Assembly: GCF_003672135.1 (NCBI RefSeq)
Contig: NC_039517.1
Coordinates: forward strand, 13,292,601 to 13,356,600
Length of the DNA stretch: 64,000 bases
Reading direction: 5' to 3'
From: Ooceraea biroi
Taxonomy: Eukaryota; Arthropoda; Insecta; Hymenoptera; Formicidae
Positions 18,410 to 29,552 of the stretch are shown here, piece after piece. A program made the translations under genes and the position numbers. Numbering within the stretch: the stretch's first letter is position 1; every line of letters begins with the position of its first letter. The notes below the pieces were generated by a model, which worked only from the letters and a program-made list of their open reading frames with translations, was not told the DNA's origin and searched no databases.

Positions 18410-18520
18410 TTGACCATCTCGAATAGTAGGGTAAAATCGACTTCGGTCGTTGACCCGAAAATCGAGTGTCCGTTTCGAATAATAGGGTAAAATCGACTTT
18501 GGTCGTTGATCCGAAAATCG
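18410..18520. repeat. Two-copy 58-bp tandem repeat
   Basis: gaata.tagggtaaaatcgact(t/t)cggtcgttga.ccgaaaatcg occurs twice in a row, with a few differences, near the right end of the LTR-like element. Confidence 0.7.
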
Positions 18521-18629
18521 AAACGTATCGGTCAGCTCGAACACACGAGGTACGGCGGTTGTGTGCCTACGTACCTCAAGAGGCGTCTGGTTGCGCCCTT
18601 CCTCGAGCTCACGGAGCTCTGGACGTAAC

Positions 18630-20458
18630 AATACAAAGTACCTTAAATTTGATATACAATCAGCCATTAGAAATCGTGCTTGTCCAATTATTAATAATCT
18701 TCTTTCTTTTTCTCCTAAGGGATCATTGCATTATTCTGAATTAACAGAATTATTGAAATGTACTAAATCATTCATTTCCAGTAATTCAGATATTGTTTTT
18801 ACCAGAGCTGATAAGGGCAATATCACAGTAGCTCTTGATGTTAATCAGTATAAAAATAAGATAGACAATATGTTACAGGATAAGGATACTTATGAAATAG
18901 TGAATAAAAATCCAATTAACTCTTTAATTAGTAAACTGAGAGACTTGCTTATGAGATGAAAAAATAATGAATTTATTTCTACGGATATTTACAAACAGAT
19001 TTATTGCAGCGATGGTGTTTTACCGAGGGCCTATGGGTTGCCAAAAATTCACAAGAAAAATATTCTTTCAGAATTATTGTTTCTTCAATTAATAGTCCGT
19101 TTTATTCATTTGCACACTTTCTTCACAAATTGTTATCTGTTAATATTCCTAAGTCAGATAGCCACATTGACAATAGTTTTCAACTAGTTCGTAAATTAAA
19201 TGGTACATTGATTGGCAATAATTACATTTTTATATCACTTGATGTTATTTCATTGTTTACAAATATTCCTTTGGATCTGGCTGTGGATAGTATTGTAAGA
19301 ACATGGAATTTTCTGGAAGATTGCAATATCCCAAAAGATGATTTTATTATAGCATTAAATTTAGTATTGAATTCAACTTTTTTCACTTTTAATAATAAGA
19401 TTTATAAACAAAAATTTGGCACACCCATGGGCTCTCCTCTTTCACCTATTATAGCTGATCTTGTAATGCAAGACCTTGAGAATTGGGCTTTGAACATGCT
19501 TGAGATTACTCCTTCGTTTTATTACAGATATGTTGACGACATAGTAATGGCCATTCCATCAAATTGGTCTGATAGGATACTCACTATTTTTAATTCTTAC
19601 CATCCTAGAATGCAATTTACTTTGGAGGTGGGTGGCGACAGAATTAATTTTTTGGACGTTACTTTGATTAGAAATGACAATTATATAATATTTGACTGGT
19701 ATCACAAGCCTACATTTTCAGGACGTTATCTTAATTACATGTCTCAGCATCCCATTTCTCAAAAGAAAGGTACTATTATGAATATAGTAGACAGAGCCTT
19801 TTTATTGTCATATCCGAAATTTCACGATAAAAATATTAATTTTATAATAAGCACTTTATTGAATAATGACTATCCTCTTGATTTTATTTTTGACACTATC
19901 AACCATATATTAAGATCTCTTTTGAACAATAGAACTATGATGCAAAGTAATACGGTGGTTGTTAAGGATACTGTTAAACAATCATGGTTCTCGATACCGT
20001 TTGTGGAGAATATTTCTAGAAAATTTATTAATATCACACATGACTTAAATGTCAAATTAGCTTATTTTAGTTTGAATAAGTTACAAAAATTTGTGAAGCC
20101 TCTTAAAGACACTCTCCCAGTGAATGTTAGTAAAAATGTTGTATATAGGATTGCTTGCAAGGTCTGTGATGCAACCTATGTAGGACAGACTTCTAGATTA
20201 TTAAAGACTAGAATTTCGGAGCACAAGAATCATATTCGCAGAAACACTACTTCACATTCTGTTGTTACTGAACCTAGACTCAATTTAGGTCATGAGTTTG
20301 ACTGGGAGAATGTCATTGTTCTTGACCATGAAAAGTTTTTGTCGAAACGTTTGATCTCTGAAATGCTTCACATTAAATTACAAAATAATAGTATTAATTT
20401 ACAGACGGATACAGAGTTTTTGCATCATGGCTATTGTTCTGTTCTTTCTAAATTGTAA
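18630..20458 (+). pseudogene. Penelope-like reverse transcriptase with GIY-YIG endonuclease
   Basis: The main part of the PLE ORF. A TGA at 18957-18959 and a frameshift near 19055 (after ..LPKIHKKN) interrupt it; the remainder, 19062-20458, is open. RT motifs: ..ISLDVISLFTNIPL.., GTPMGSPLSP and YVDDIV (about 19530). The C-terminus (about 20125-20330) is a GIY-YIG nuclease with CKVC..YVGQTSR and ..R.SEHK. In the PLE family the nuclease nicks the target and the RT copies the RNA. With the stop and shift it is not active. Confidence 0.85.
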
Positions 20459-20863
20459 TTTTAATTTGGAAATGTTTGTGCTTATTTCTTGACATTTTCA
20501 CCTTGTTTTGGCTTTGAGGCAAGTTGTTTGTCTCAGCGTTCTTGTTGCTCCGATGAACCGACCCATTACGTGATATGACTTCGTCCTAATAGTTACATAT
20601 TTTTGACTCACGACTTCTGTTAATTTTATACTATAATTGAGTTATTTGTTCTTTAGTGTATTCTTTGTTATATCTTGGCGTTTGTATATTGTGGGAGTGT
20701 TTAATAACATCAGTTTTTATTATTTATTGTATTGCGCGCTATAATTCTTCTGATCGTTTACAGATTTGGATCACTTTATACTTATACTTTAAATTGTTCA
20801 CCTTGGAATTGTACGGAACCAACTTGTTACTAAAGATGGCCTGATATTGTGGCCGAAACGTAT
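20459..20863 (+). other. PLE 3' non-coding region
   Basis: T-rich sequence ending gatggcctgatattgtggccgaaacg. The 'ggccgaaacg' signature recurs in PLE non-coding ends. No gene. Confidence 0.6.
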
Positions 20864-21589
20864 CAAGAGACACGGTAGTGTCTCGCGCCAAGTATATGCG
20901 CAGCGAGACCGACCGTGTACTGTTACGCGAAGCGACGCTTTCGCAAACACTCAGATAATTAGATCTCAATAATCGCTGAACGGATCAAGTTCAGAGTAGG
21001 CTCAATGGTTAGCTTGGGGTCGAATTATGTAATAAAAGTGTTTTTATTTTTCTTCTACGTGCCCTAAGAGCGGAGATATTGCAATGCAAAGTTGGAAATG
21101 ACGATTTTACGATTAAGATACTCCGTTTTCTCCGTCATCGTCAAGTGTGGACAAGGGGGATTGCGGAAGGGGAGAAGAAATGTGCTACAGAACGTTCTTC
21201 ATTGGCTAGAGACTTGGCCAATCAAGAGGCACGATAATGTCTCGCGCCATGTGTGAATATTAGTGTTTACGACGTGTGAAGTGCAAGAAGTAGTTTGAGT
21301 GAGTTCAAGTGCAATAGTCCAGCACTGCAGCTATAAAGAACACATGTCAAGGAAGATGTGAGACCGGGCGGAGAATCCGAACGCAGCCAAGGAAGACATG
21401 TGCGGCTGTAAGTACTTTTTGGTAATGTTGATTAGCTGTCAATAATTTTATATCTACGTTCTTCATGCCAGTGTTACCAGACTGTTCGCAACCTGCTAAT
21501 AATTGCATTTCTGTCCTTTATCAATGATTAATTTTATTTATTGCATTTCTGTTCTTTAATCGATTATTAATTTTATAAATATTCTATCT

Positions 21590-22500
21590 ATGTTCTTCAT
21601 GGTAACTGTTCGCAACCCGCTAATATTTTTTTGCATTTCTGTTCTTCTATTGATGATTACTTTTATAAATTTTATATCTTTGTTCTTCATGGTATTGCTA
21701 AATGTTTATTGCATGTGTGTTCTTTTAGTTTATTGCACTTCTGTCCTTTTATTGATGATGAGGATGAGAGCCCAAGAGTGATGTGATGTGATGTGAAGCT
21801 GGGATAAATGCTGGATGGATGCAGAGAGAGATATAAAGATAAGGACATAAATTTTATATATTCTGATGTTCAGCACGTTAGTCATTGTTCTTTTATCGAT
21901 GATTAATTTTATAAATTTTATATCTAATAGTTTAGTGCATTTCTGTTCTTCTATTAATGATTACTTTTATACATTTTATATCTTTGTTCTTCATGGTATT
22001 GGTAAATGTGTATTGCATGTGTGTTCTTTTAGTTTATTGCACTTCTGTCCTTTTATCGATGATGAGGATGAGAGCCGAAGAGTGATGTGAAAGTTGGATG
22101 GATGTGGAGAAACATTTAGAGATAAAGAGTCAGGCATGAGTTCCTTTACGATGGTGAGGTTGATGCCAGAAGAGTGATGGAAGCTGGGATGGATGCTGGA
22201 TGGATGCAAAGAGAAATATAAAGATAAGGACATAAATTTTATATATTTTGACCTATATTCTGACGTTCAGCACGTTAATCATTGTTCTTTTATCGATGAT
22301 TAATTTTATAAATTTTATATCTAATAGTTTATTGCATTTCTGTTCTTTTATTGATGATTACTTTTATAAATTTCATATCTATGTTCTTCATGCTACTGCT
22401 AAATGTTTATTACACATCTGTTCTTTTAGTTTATTACACTTCTGTCGTTTTATCGATGGTGAGGGTGATGCCGGAAGAGTGATGTGAAGTTATCATTACA
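21590..22500. repeat. Tandem repeat, about 375-bp unit, nearly three copies
   Basis: Units share tattgatgattacttttataaattt, tttgttcttcatgg, ttattgca.ttctg and gatgatgaggatgagagcc..agagtgatg. Predicted ORFs at 21590, 21866 and 22248 have similar products only because they lie on the same repeat. Confidence 0.85.
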
Positions 22501-22769
22501 ATTACAATCATTACATTCGTGTATATTCGTTCCGATGTTTCGCATCATCGTTCACCGAGTTTCCTTCGCTTCCTTTTCGTTATGACAGTTACATGTAGGC
22601 AGGGATATATATTATTGTTAATATGTGTTGTAATTGTGTAGTTTATTTACGAAGATAGTTACGAAGAAAATCGTTTTGTTAGAAAGAAACTCGTTTTGTT
22701 AGAAGTAAGATGATTTTATAAGATGATGTTGAAACAGTATAATTGTCTAATGGCAAGATTGGCTGTGTA

Positions 22770-23170
22770 TTCTGTAATTCTTTCAAACCCGAAATTCTTT
22801 CAAAAAAGAACTCTACAAAACTGATATCTTTCAAACTCAAAGTTCTTTCAAAAAAGAACTCTACAAAACTAATGATATTAACAAATCATTTTGCTGATAA
22901 TAAGTGTTATTAATGCCATTAATAAAAAGAAAAGAATAACATACTTCACACTACAAAATGTGTGAAATCACAACAAAATTACCTTTTTAAAAAAAGGTAT
23001 AAAAAAGCGCCAAGTATAAGCGCCCGAAGTTCTTTCAAACCCGAAATTCTTTCAAAAAAGAACTTTGCAAACCTGATATCTTTCAAACCCGAAGTTCTTT
23101 CAAAAAAGAACTCTACAAAACTAATGATATCTTTCAAACCCGAAGTTCTTTCAAAAAAGAACTCTAGAAA
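22770..23170. repeat. Short tandem 'gttctttcaaaaaagaac' units
   Basis: At least five copies of a 40-60 bp unit centred on the imperfect palindrome gttctttcaaaaaagaac, followed by tctacaaaactaatgatat. The same unit opens copy 1 (2786-2870). Confidence 0.85.
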
Positions 23171-23574
23171 ACTAATGATATTAACAAATTGCGCCAACTA
23201 CAATGGGTATTTATGCAAACCAGAAAATCTATTACTTTTGTTGGGTATATGCAAACCAGAAAATCTATTACTTTTTATTATTACTCTTTGGCCAATATTC
23301 ATTGTTGATTCTTATTTAAGACCATCTTAAGTACATTCATAAGATATTTGAATTGATACGAATAAATATTTTAATACATATACATATATACATATGTCAA
23401 TACAAATGTGTTTTTTGAAAATACTTGGCGCTGCTAAACCGAATAAAAAATTCTTAGTATTTAAATAATCTAAACATTACAATAATTTGCTTAGACTCTA
23501 ATTTACACAACAACTTGCCGAAATACATAAAATATATGTACAAATGTAGTTAATTACACTTATTCTATACTTAA

Positions 23575-23609
23575 CTCTAATGTCTCACATACACACACGC
23601 GCGCGCGCG

Positions 23610-23659
<50 letters not shown>

Positions 23660-23745
23660 ACACACACACACACACACACCTAACTTACGTAACACAATCG
23701 CCGAAATACACACACACACACACATTCACAAGAGAGGAAGAAAGA
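23575..23745. repeat. Compound microsatellite (CG)n(GA)n(CA)n
   Basis: Reverse-oriented counterpart of the core at 3169-3270; longer GA run (about 23610-23655). Confidence 0.95.
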
Positions 23746-24317
23746 GAATAAGGCAATTAACATATTGGTTTTGTTTAGATTTGTTTAGAATTTTTTATTC
23801 GGTTTAGCAGCGCCAAATATTTCGTTGAATGTCTTCTAATGTTTGCGTTGTCTCTGAGTTTTCTAAAAAATGACAAAAGAGTTAACAATCAGTAATGGAT
23901 ATGAAATTGTAACAAATAAATAAAGTACAGCGTTATAACGCGAAATATGAGAGAAAGACAACAAGAATATGACGGTATATTTGATAATAATTAATTTATT
24001 ACTTACCGCATTCCATCTCCATACTTCAGTGAAGCTGTCCTGTGGAAAAATGGCTAGAACCTATGATGGGTGTTTATTATTCGAAGTTCATTTGTTGCAC
24101 ATAATCTCTGTCTGCTTGTTTATTACTTTTCTCGCTCTGCGTGAAATCGTTGCGGAAAGCTGAAGCTGAAAGGGTCTCGACTGTGAGTCTTTGAAAGCTT
24201 ATTTCTTATACAGCTGTTAAAACTTTTTCTTTTTTTACTTGTTCATTTTCCTTCCTTTCCACTTCTTGAAAGATATATAAATATATTATTGAAAGATATA
24301 TATATATCTTTTTTGAA

Positions 24318-25094
24318 ATGTGTGATTCATTAAAAAAGAAATCTAAGCGAAGCTTTTCAGAAGCTTGGCTTAACGATGATCGCTATAAGACTTGGATACG
24401 GAAAGTTCCGTTTAATGATAGTTCTTTTCATTGTACTATATGTAAAAAAGATTTTTCTTGTAACACGTGCATTTCAAGACATGCGGATTCTTCGTGTTAC
24501 AAAAATAATATTAAAGAAATCACATCTTGTGAATCAAATAGCGATAGCGATGTTAATTTGAAGAAAAGAATTTGTAAAAGAAAATTTCGACAACAATGGT
24601 TAGACATCGAAGAATTTCAACCCTGGTTACGCGAAGCATTACATGCCGAAAATTTATGTCTTTGTTCTTTTTGTGAAAAATATATGACAGCTAATTTGTC
24701 ACATATTATACGTCATGCAGAATCCGCAGCATATATAAGAATTGCTACACAAAGAAATATAGAGAGAAAGGAAAGTGATGAAAATATTAATATAACGGAT
24801 GTTGTGCATTTTTCGGATACTTTTGATCAGCAAGCGAAGACAGCACAAATTCGGTTCGCTGCGTTCATTGCCGAAAACAACATTCCGTACCAAACTGCTG
24901 AAAAAATGCTCAAATTTCTCCAGCAAATTATAAAAGATTCAAAAATATTGCCAAGTATAAGTATGAGTCGAACTAAATGTCAAAAAACTATTTCAAACGT
25001 GTTGTGTCCTGTTGAAACCGATCGTGTAGTCGATATTATTCAAAATACAAAATTCACTGTTTTTATTGATGAAACGTCAGATATTTCTAATTAG
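24318..25094 (+). pseudogene. hAT transposase, N-terminal part with two BED-like zinc fingers
   Basis: ATG 24318. Two zinc-finger segments (FHCTICKKDF..C..H and LCSFCEKY..HIIRHAES) are the BED-type DNA-binding region. The catalytic domain starts with FIDETSD, the first catalytic Asp motif, just before a TAG at 25092-25094; the same frame continues after it. This family is recurrent in insect genomes. It would cut and join hAT ends, including those at 15830 and 40222. Confidence 0.85.
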
Positions 25095-25848
25095 AAATGG
25101 ATGACGTTTCTTGTTCGGTATGTCGATCCTGAAACATTAAACATTCGCTCGCAATTAGTTAAATTAATTGATATAGATGCAAAAGATAGTAGCGCTGATA
25201 AATTATTTAAAGCATTTAAAGATGAAATGTGTAAATTACAAATTCCATTTCTAAATATTGTTGCTTTATCATGCGACAATGCGTCCGTCATGATAGGCAA
25301 ATATTCGTCATTTAAAACAAAACTTGAAGAAATGTGTAAAAATTTAATAACATTTTCATGCCCATGCCATTCCGCTGCCTTAATTGCACATGCTGCATGT
25401 AGTAAGATTCCAGACTATTGCGAGGAATTTGTAAAAAAGATAGCAAATTATATTAATGGTAGTCCCAAGCGATTTGCTATTTTTAATGAATTTATGAATT
25501 TTTTTAGGAAAGAAACCGTAAAATTCTTAAGTTGTCCGATACACGATGGCTTTCCCGCTATTCATGTATTGAAAGACTTCTTCAATATTGGAATACAATC
25601 GAGCTTTTTTTAAGAGAAATGGTAGTAATTGAAAAGACGACATCCGGAGAATATTTATTATCGATAATGCAAAAACCTGATGTAAAAGCATATTTCTTAT
25701 TTTTAAAATATATTTAAAATTTTTTTAATTCTTTTAATGCATTCTTCCAAGCTTTGGAGACAATAATTCAGTTATTGCAACCAAAGTCATTTCAGTTCCT
25801 AACCATAATTTGTAAACATTTCTTGAAACCAGAACTTTTGTGCAATGT
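25095..25848 (+). pseudogene. hAT transposase, catalytic middle part
   Basis: Contains ALSCDNASVMIGK (second Asp motif) and CPCHSAALIAHAAC. A frameshift near 25505 moves the homology to the frame of SDTRWLSRYSCIERLL. Another stop follows at 25715, and homology ends at ..KPELLCN where transposon copy 3 enters at 25849. The missing C-terminus lies at 36388-37142. Confidence 0.85.
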
Positions 25849-25861
25849 AAATAATAATCAC

Positions 25862-26455
25862 AACAAAATTACCTTTTTAAAAAAAGGTACAAAAAAGGTG
25901 CCAAGTATACGCGCGCGAAGAAAAAAAGAACTCTACAAAAGTAATGATATCAAACCATTGCGCCAACTATAAAAATGGGTATTTATGCAAATCAGAAAAT
26001 CTATTATTTTATTATTATGTATACAACATCCTATTCCAATCCAAGCGTTATTTTAATTCTCTTTAAATATTATTATAGTATTTTGTCACAAAAATGTATG
26101 AAATCTTCAAATTGCGCCAAGTGCAGAGAGAATGTATCGAAAATTAATTATTGTACTATTTAAAAAACTCAAGTGGTAGTATTCTTATCAATTAGAAAGA
26201 GAATATATGTATATATTGTTTTGAAAAATTATTGTTGTACTACTTTCAAAAAATAAAAAGTGATACATATCTTTTTATTGTCACTCTTCCTCTTCCAATC
26301 CAAGTGGTAGTAGCTTTCATTTATCACTTGGATTTTAATTTGTTTGAATTCTAATGGAAGGAATAGGAAACGTAATAGAAAAGAATAAAAGAGGTTACAG
26401 TACAAAATGTAAAAAAATAATATTTAGTTAGTGCAAAAAACTTGGCGCTGCTAGA
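25862..26455. repeat. Left arm of 600-bp inverted repeat (copy 3)
   Basis: Mirrored at 33475-34075 with very few differences over about 590 bp; the ORFs at 25975-26163 and 33767-33955 translate identically. Starts aaggtacaaaaaaggtgcc and ends cttggcgctgctag. Confidence 0.92.
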
Positions 26456-26630
26456 CCTCGCTACCGCCCCTTAACGCACGCATGCACTTTATATAAAACC
26501 TCAAGCTGCTCGTTCAGATATAAAACTGCAATCCAAGAAATTTTACGCATGCATAAGCGCTTATTATATTATTATATATAAAACTTAAATCTAATCTAAA
26601 TTTAACAAACAGCTTACATTTAATGATGAA
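26456..26630. other. Spacer before LINE B
   Basis: A short stretch with a tataaaac-type motif (26492) and AT-rich sequence. No gene. Confidence 0.4.
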
Positions 26631-26735
26631 AAATAGATAGAGAGATAGAGAGATAGATAGATAGATAGATAGAGAGATAGAGAGATAGATAGATAGATAG
26701 ATAGAGAGATAGAGAGATAGATAGATAGAGAGATA

Positions 26736-26809
<74 letters not shown>

Positions 26810-26825
26810 TATTGATTGATTGATT
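26630..26825. repeat. GATA/GAGA microsatellite, 3' tail of LINE B
   Basis: gatagatagagagatag-type repeats ending in attgattgattg. On the - strand this is the 3' end of LINE B; LINE A has the same kind of tail at 28385-28500. Confidence 0.9.
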
Positions 26826-28381
26826 GTGTCTATATTTAGCATCTGCTACTTTTGCATAAATCACAATACACATGCATCATATGTATCACATGCAAATCCC
26901 ATTACACATTTCATGTTATAAACAATTCTTATCATAAATAAAAAGAAAATAAATACAATAAATAAATACCTAAATCTTCATAAATAAAATAAACTATAGT
27001 TACAATACCATTTCCTTCTTTTATCTAATCCTATCCTATTTTTTCTTTATATGTTTCGCTAGTTTCATCTTAAACTCTTTCATTTTCGATATCGTTTGTA
27101 TTTCTATTGGGATCTTGTTAAACAATTAGAATCCATTATATATTAAATTCTTATGCGCTGTTAATGTTCTTGTTCTTTCTATTGCTAATTCCATATTGTT
27201 CCTAGTGTTATATACATGTTTCTCATTTATTCTCCTTATTTCAGCAAATAAATATTTTGGCACCATGTTATTTTTCATCTTATATACCATTATACATACA
27301 TTATATTCCATCCTTTGTCTTACACTCATAAAACACAATGCCTCCAACATGTCTTTAATCGCTGTATACCTATTTACATCTAGTATTATACGCATTGCAC
27401 GATTTTATGTTTTCTGTAACATTTCCATTAATCCTTGATTGAAATTTAACATTATGCTACTACAATATTCATAGTGTGGCGCAATTATAGTTTTATATAT
27501 TAACACCTTTGCATAACTACTTAATGTTTTTCTCATTCTACCTAGAAAACCTATTTTCTTACCTACTTTTTTAGCTATATACCATGCATGCTTCTCGAAA
27601 GTTAAATGTTTATCAATTACTATTCCTAAATACTTCGTATCTTGTACCTCTATAACTGCTTCCTTCTCTATGCATATATTATAATTTGTTCTCATTTTTA
27701 TTTTTCTGGGGTCACTAATAATCATAAATACTGTTTTTTTTTTATTAATTTTTAAAGAATTTTTCTTTAACCATTCTGTCAGTGCATTTAAAATTTCATT
27801 CAAAGTTTGTATTATAAAATCACTATCGTCACTATATACATATATTATTTTGTCATCTGCAAAAAGTCTAAAGCTACATGTTTTACCTCTATAAATCTTA
27901 ATAATGTCATTAATATATAAATTAAACAACAGTGGTCCTAACACAGAACCCTAAAGTACTCCTGTTTTAATTTCAAGCTTTTGAGATAATTCTTCCCCAA
28001 TTTTGACTTGTTGAGTTCTATTTTCTAGATATGATTCAAACCATTTCAATACAGTTCCCCCTATACCGTACATTTTCAACTTTTTTAACAATTCTTTCCG
28101 ATCAATGGTTTCAAATGCTCTTTTGATATCTATAAATACTACTCCTATTTTTTCATTCCTATCCAATCTCTGCCTCCATTCTATAAGCGTTTTTTGAATT
28201 GCGGTTTCGCACGAATGTCCCGCTCTAAATCCTGACTGCTCTTCAATCAATATGTCATTCTCATTAATATATTCGAGCAATTGGTCTTTCACTACTTGTT
28301 CTAAAACCTTTTCATATACCGGTAACGTATTTATCGGCCTATAATCCTCCGCCTTATTACTGCCATTTACCTTTGGAATTG
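26826..28381 (-). pseudogene. CR1/L2-like LINE B, 5' truncated reverse transcriptase
   Basis: The - strand encodes an RT from ..YRPINTLPVYEKVLEQVV.. through SGFRAGHSCETA, ..DIKRAFETIDR.., LGPLLFNLYINDI, LFADD and KYLGIVID to the LINE C-terminal region. Stops at 27951 and 27405 lie in one frame. The LFADD box is intact. The homology begins at 28381, exactly where the tail of LINE A begins, so LINE A inserted into LINE B or replaced its 5' part. Confidence 0.85.
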
Positions 28382-28384
28382 GTG

Positions 28385-28500
28385 TAAGAGATAGAGAGAT
28401 AGAGAGATGGAGAGATAGAGAGATAGATAGATAGAGAGATAGAGAGATAGAGAGATAGAGAGATAAAGAGATAGAGAGAGAGAGATAGATAGATTGATTG
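28385..28500. repeat. GATA/GAGA microsatellite, 3' tail of LINE A
   Basis: gatagagagatag-type repeats followed by attgattgatg. It lies at the 3' end (- strand) of LINE A and matches the tail of LINE B in motif and in the attgattg junction. Confidence 0.9.
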
Positions 28501-28571
28501 ATGTCATTTATTTAGCTCCAGTAGCTACTTACAATACAACTTACCTACTAAAAAAATTATGTTTCGCCACA

Positions 28572-29552
28572 TTAAATATTATTCATTACACCTTCACGCT
28601 CTCTCCTCTTAATATATATAGCTAACATTCTTCTAAATCTTTGTATACTTTGTTCCTCCTTAATTTCTCTTTGTAAATTATTATACATTTTAAATCCTCG
28701 ATATAATACCATATTCTGTTCCTCACTAGTTCTATATTTATCGACATATATATTACCTCTTTGTCTAGTATTTATTGCACTTTCATACTGCACTATTTCT
28801 ATTTTACTATGTAAATAGTTCGGACACATACCATTAACCATTTTATGCACCAGTACACATACATTATAATCAATTCTTTCTTTAATCGACATAAAATGCA
28901 ACGCTTCAAGCATGTCATTTATCCGTACTCTTCTATTGCATCTAAGTATAATTCTCATACCTTGATTTTGCAATGTTTGCAGGTGCTGTAAATTGGTTAT
29001 ACTTATACCCACTAATAATGACGCACAATATTCAAACAATGGTGCTACTATTGATTTATACACAACACATCTCATGTACGGTGTCAAATCTGATCCAATT
29101 CTTCGCATATATCCTAACTTTGCTCCTACTGTTTTACTAATATAATCAATATGCGCCGAAAAATTCAAGTGTTTATCTATTATTACTCCTAAATATTTTA
29201 TTTCACTCACTAATTCCAATTTTTTATTATCCATATAAATTTGTACATTGTTTTCTACTGTTTTCTTCCTAATCCCCCTAATCAACATCACTTTTGTTTT
29301 ATCTGCATTTAATTTCAACCTATTTCTTTTCAACCATTCTTCTATTCTCACCATTTGTTCATTCAACTTATTACTAATTTCCTCACTCGAATACCCAGTA
29401 ACATAAACCAATGTATCATCAGCAAATAATCTTATTTCACCACCGTCATTAATAATTTCAATTATATCATTTATGTATATCAAAAATAATAATGGCCCCA
29501 ACACCGATCCCTGAGGAACACCTGTATTCATATTAATGGGATCCGATATCAC
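28572..29552 (-). pseudogene. LINE A ORF2: reverse transcriptase, C-terminal part
   Basis: Encodes TGVPQGSVLGPLLFLIYIND, LFADDTLVY (catalytic Asp pair), LKLNADKTKVM and KYLGVIIDKHLNF, then the LINE C-terminal thumb-like region to TAA at 28572. It is out of frame with the upstream part; the shift lies near 29565. Copies LINE RNA at the nicked target in the known mechanism. Confidence 0.88.

Larger units (their letters stand above)
16278..18629 (+). mobile_element. LTR-like element (probable solo LTR) inside the PLE
   Basis: Ends TGTTACGTCC and GGACGTAAC(A) are inverted and match the TG..CA ends of Gypsy-type LTRs; flanks carry the direct repeat AATAC (16273-16277, 18630-18634). No second TGTTACG copy is found inside, so this is one long unit and not two LTRs around a body. 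It has a TATA box and an ORF. A 2.35-kb solo LTR is large; a terminal-repeat element that lost its body is the best reading. Confidence 0.65.
16157..20863 (+). mobile_element. Penelope-like element (PLE), 5' truncated
   Basis: One coding unit reads from about 16157 (..SSTIPSEVQCLLQLGG..) to 20458, interrupted by a 2.35-kb LTR-like element. It carries a PLE reverse transcriptase and a C-terminal GIY-YIG endonuclease. The 3' part ends in ggccgaaacgtat, typical of PLE non-coding ends. It starts in mid-ORF just inside the hAT left repeat, consistent with a 5'-truncated insertion into the hAT. Confidence 0.85.
20864..23822 (+). mobile_element. CTTGGCGC/USP family, copy 2 (inverted orientation)
   Basis: Begins CAAGAGACACGGTAGTGTC with the hairpin end block (to about 21150), then an interior with a three-unit tandem repeat (21590-22500), then the foldback module (about 23020-23822) with the microsatellite core. 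Relative to copies 1 and 3 the whole unit is reversed. The USP part is absent, replaced by the tandem repeats. It interrupts the PLE end. The right boundary is approximate. Confidence 0.6.

Noticed and set aside
26514..26873. ORFs rich in Ser/Leu/Tyr
   Set aside because: Translations of the GATA/GAGA microsatellite; the same holds for 3053-3276, 23580-23807, 32986-33216 and 18003-18224.
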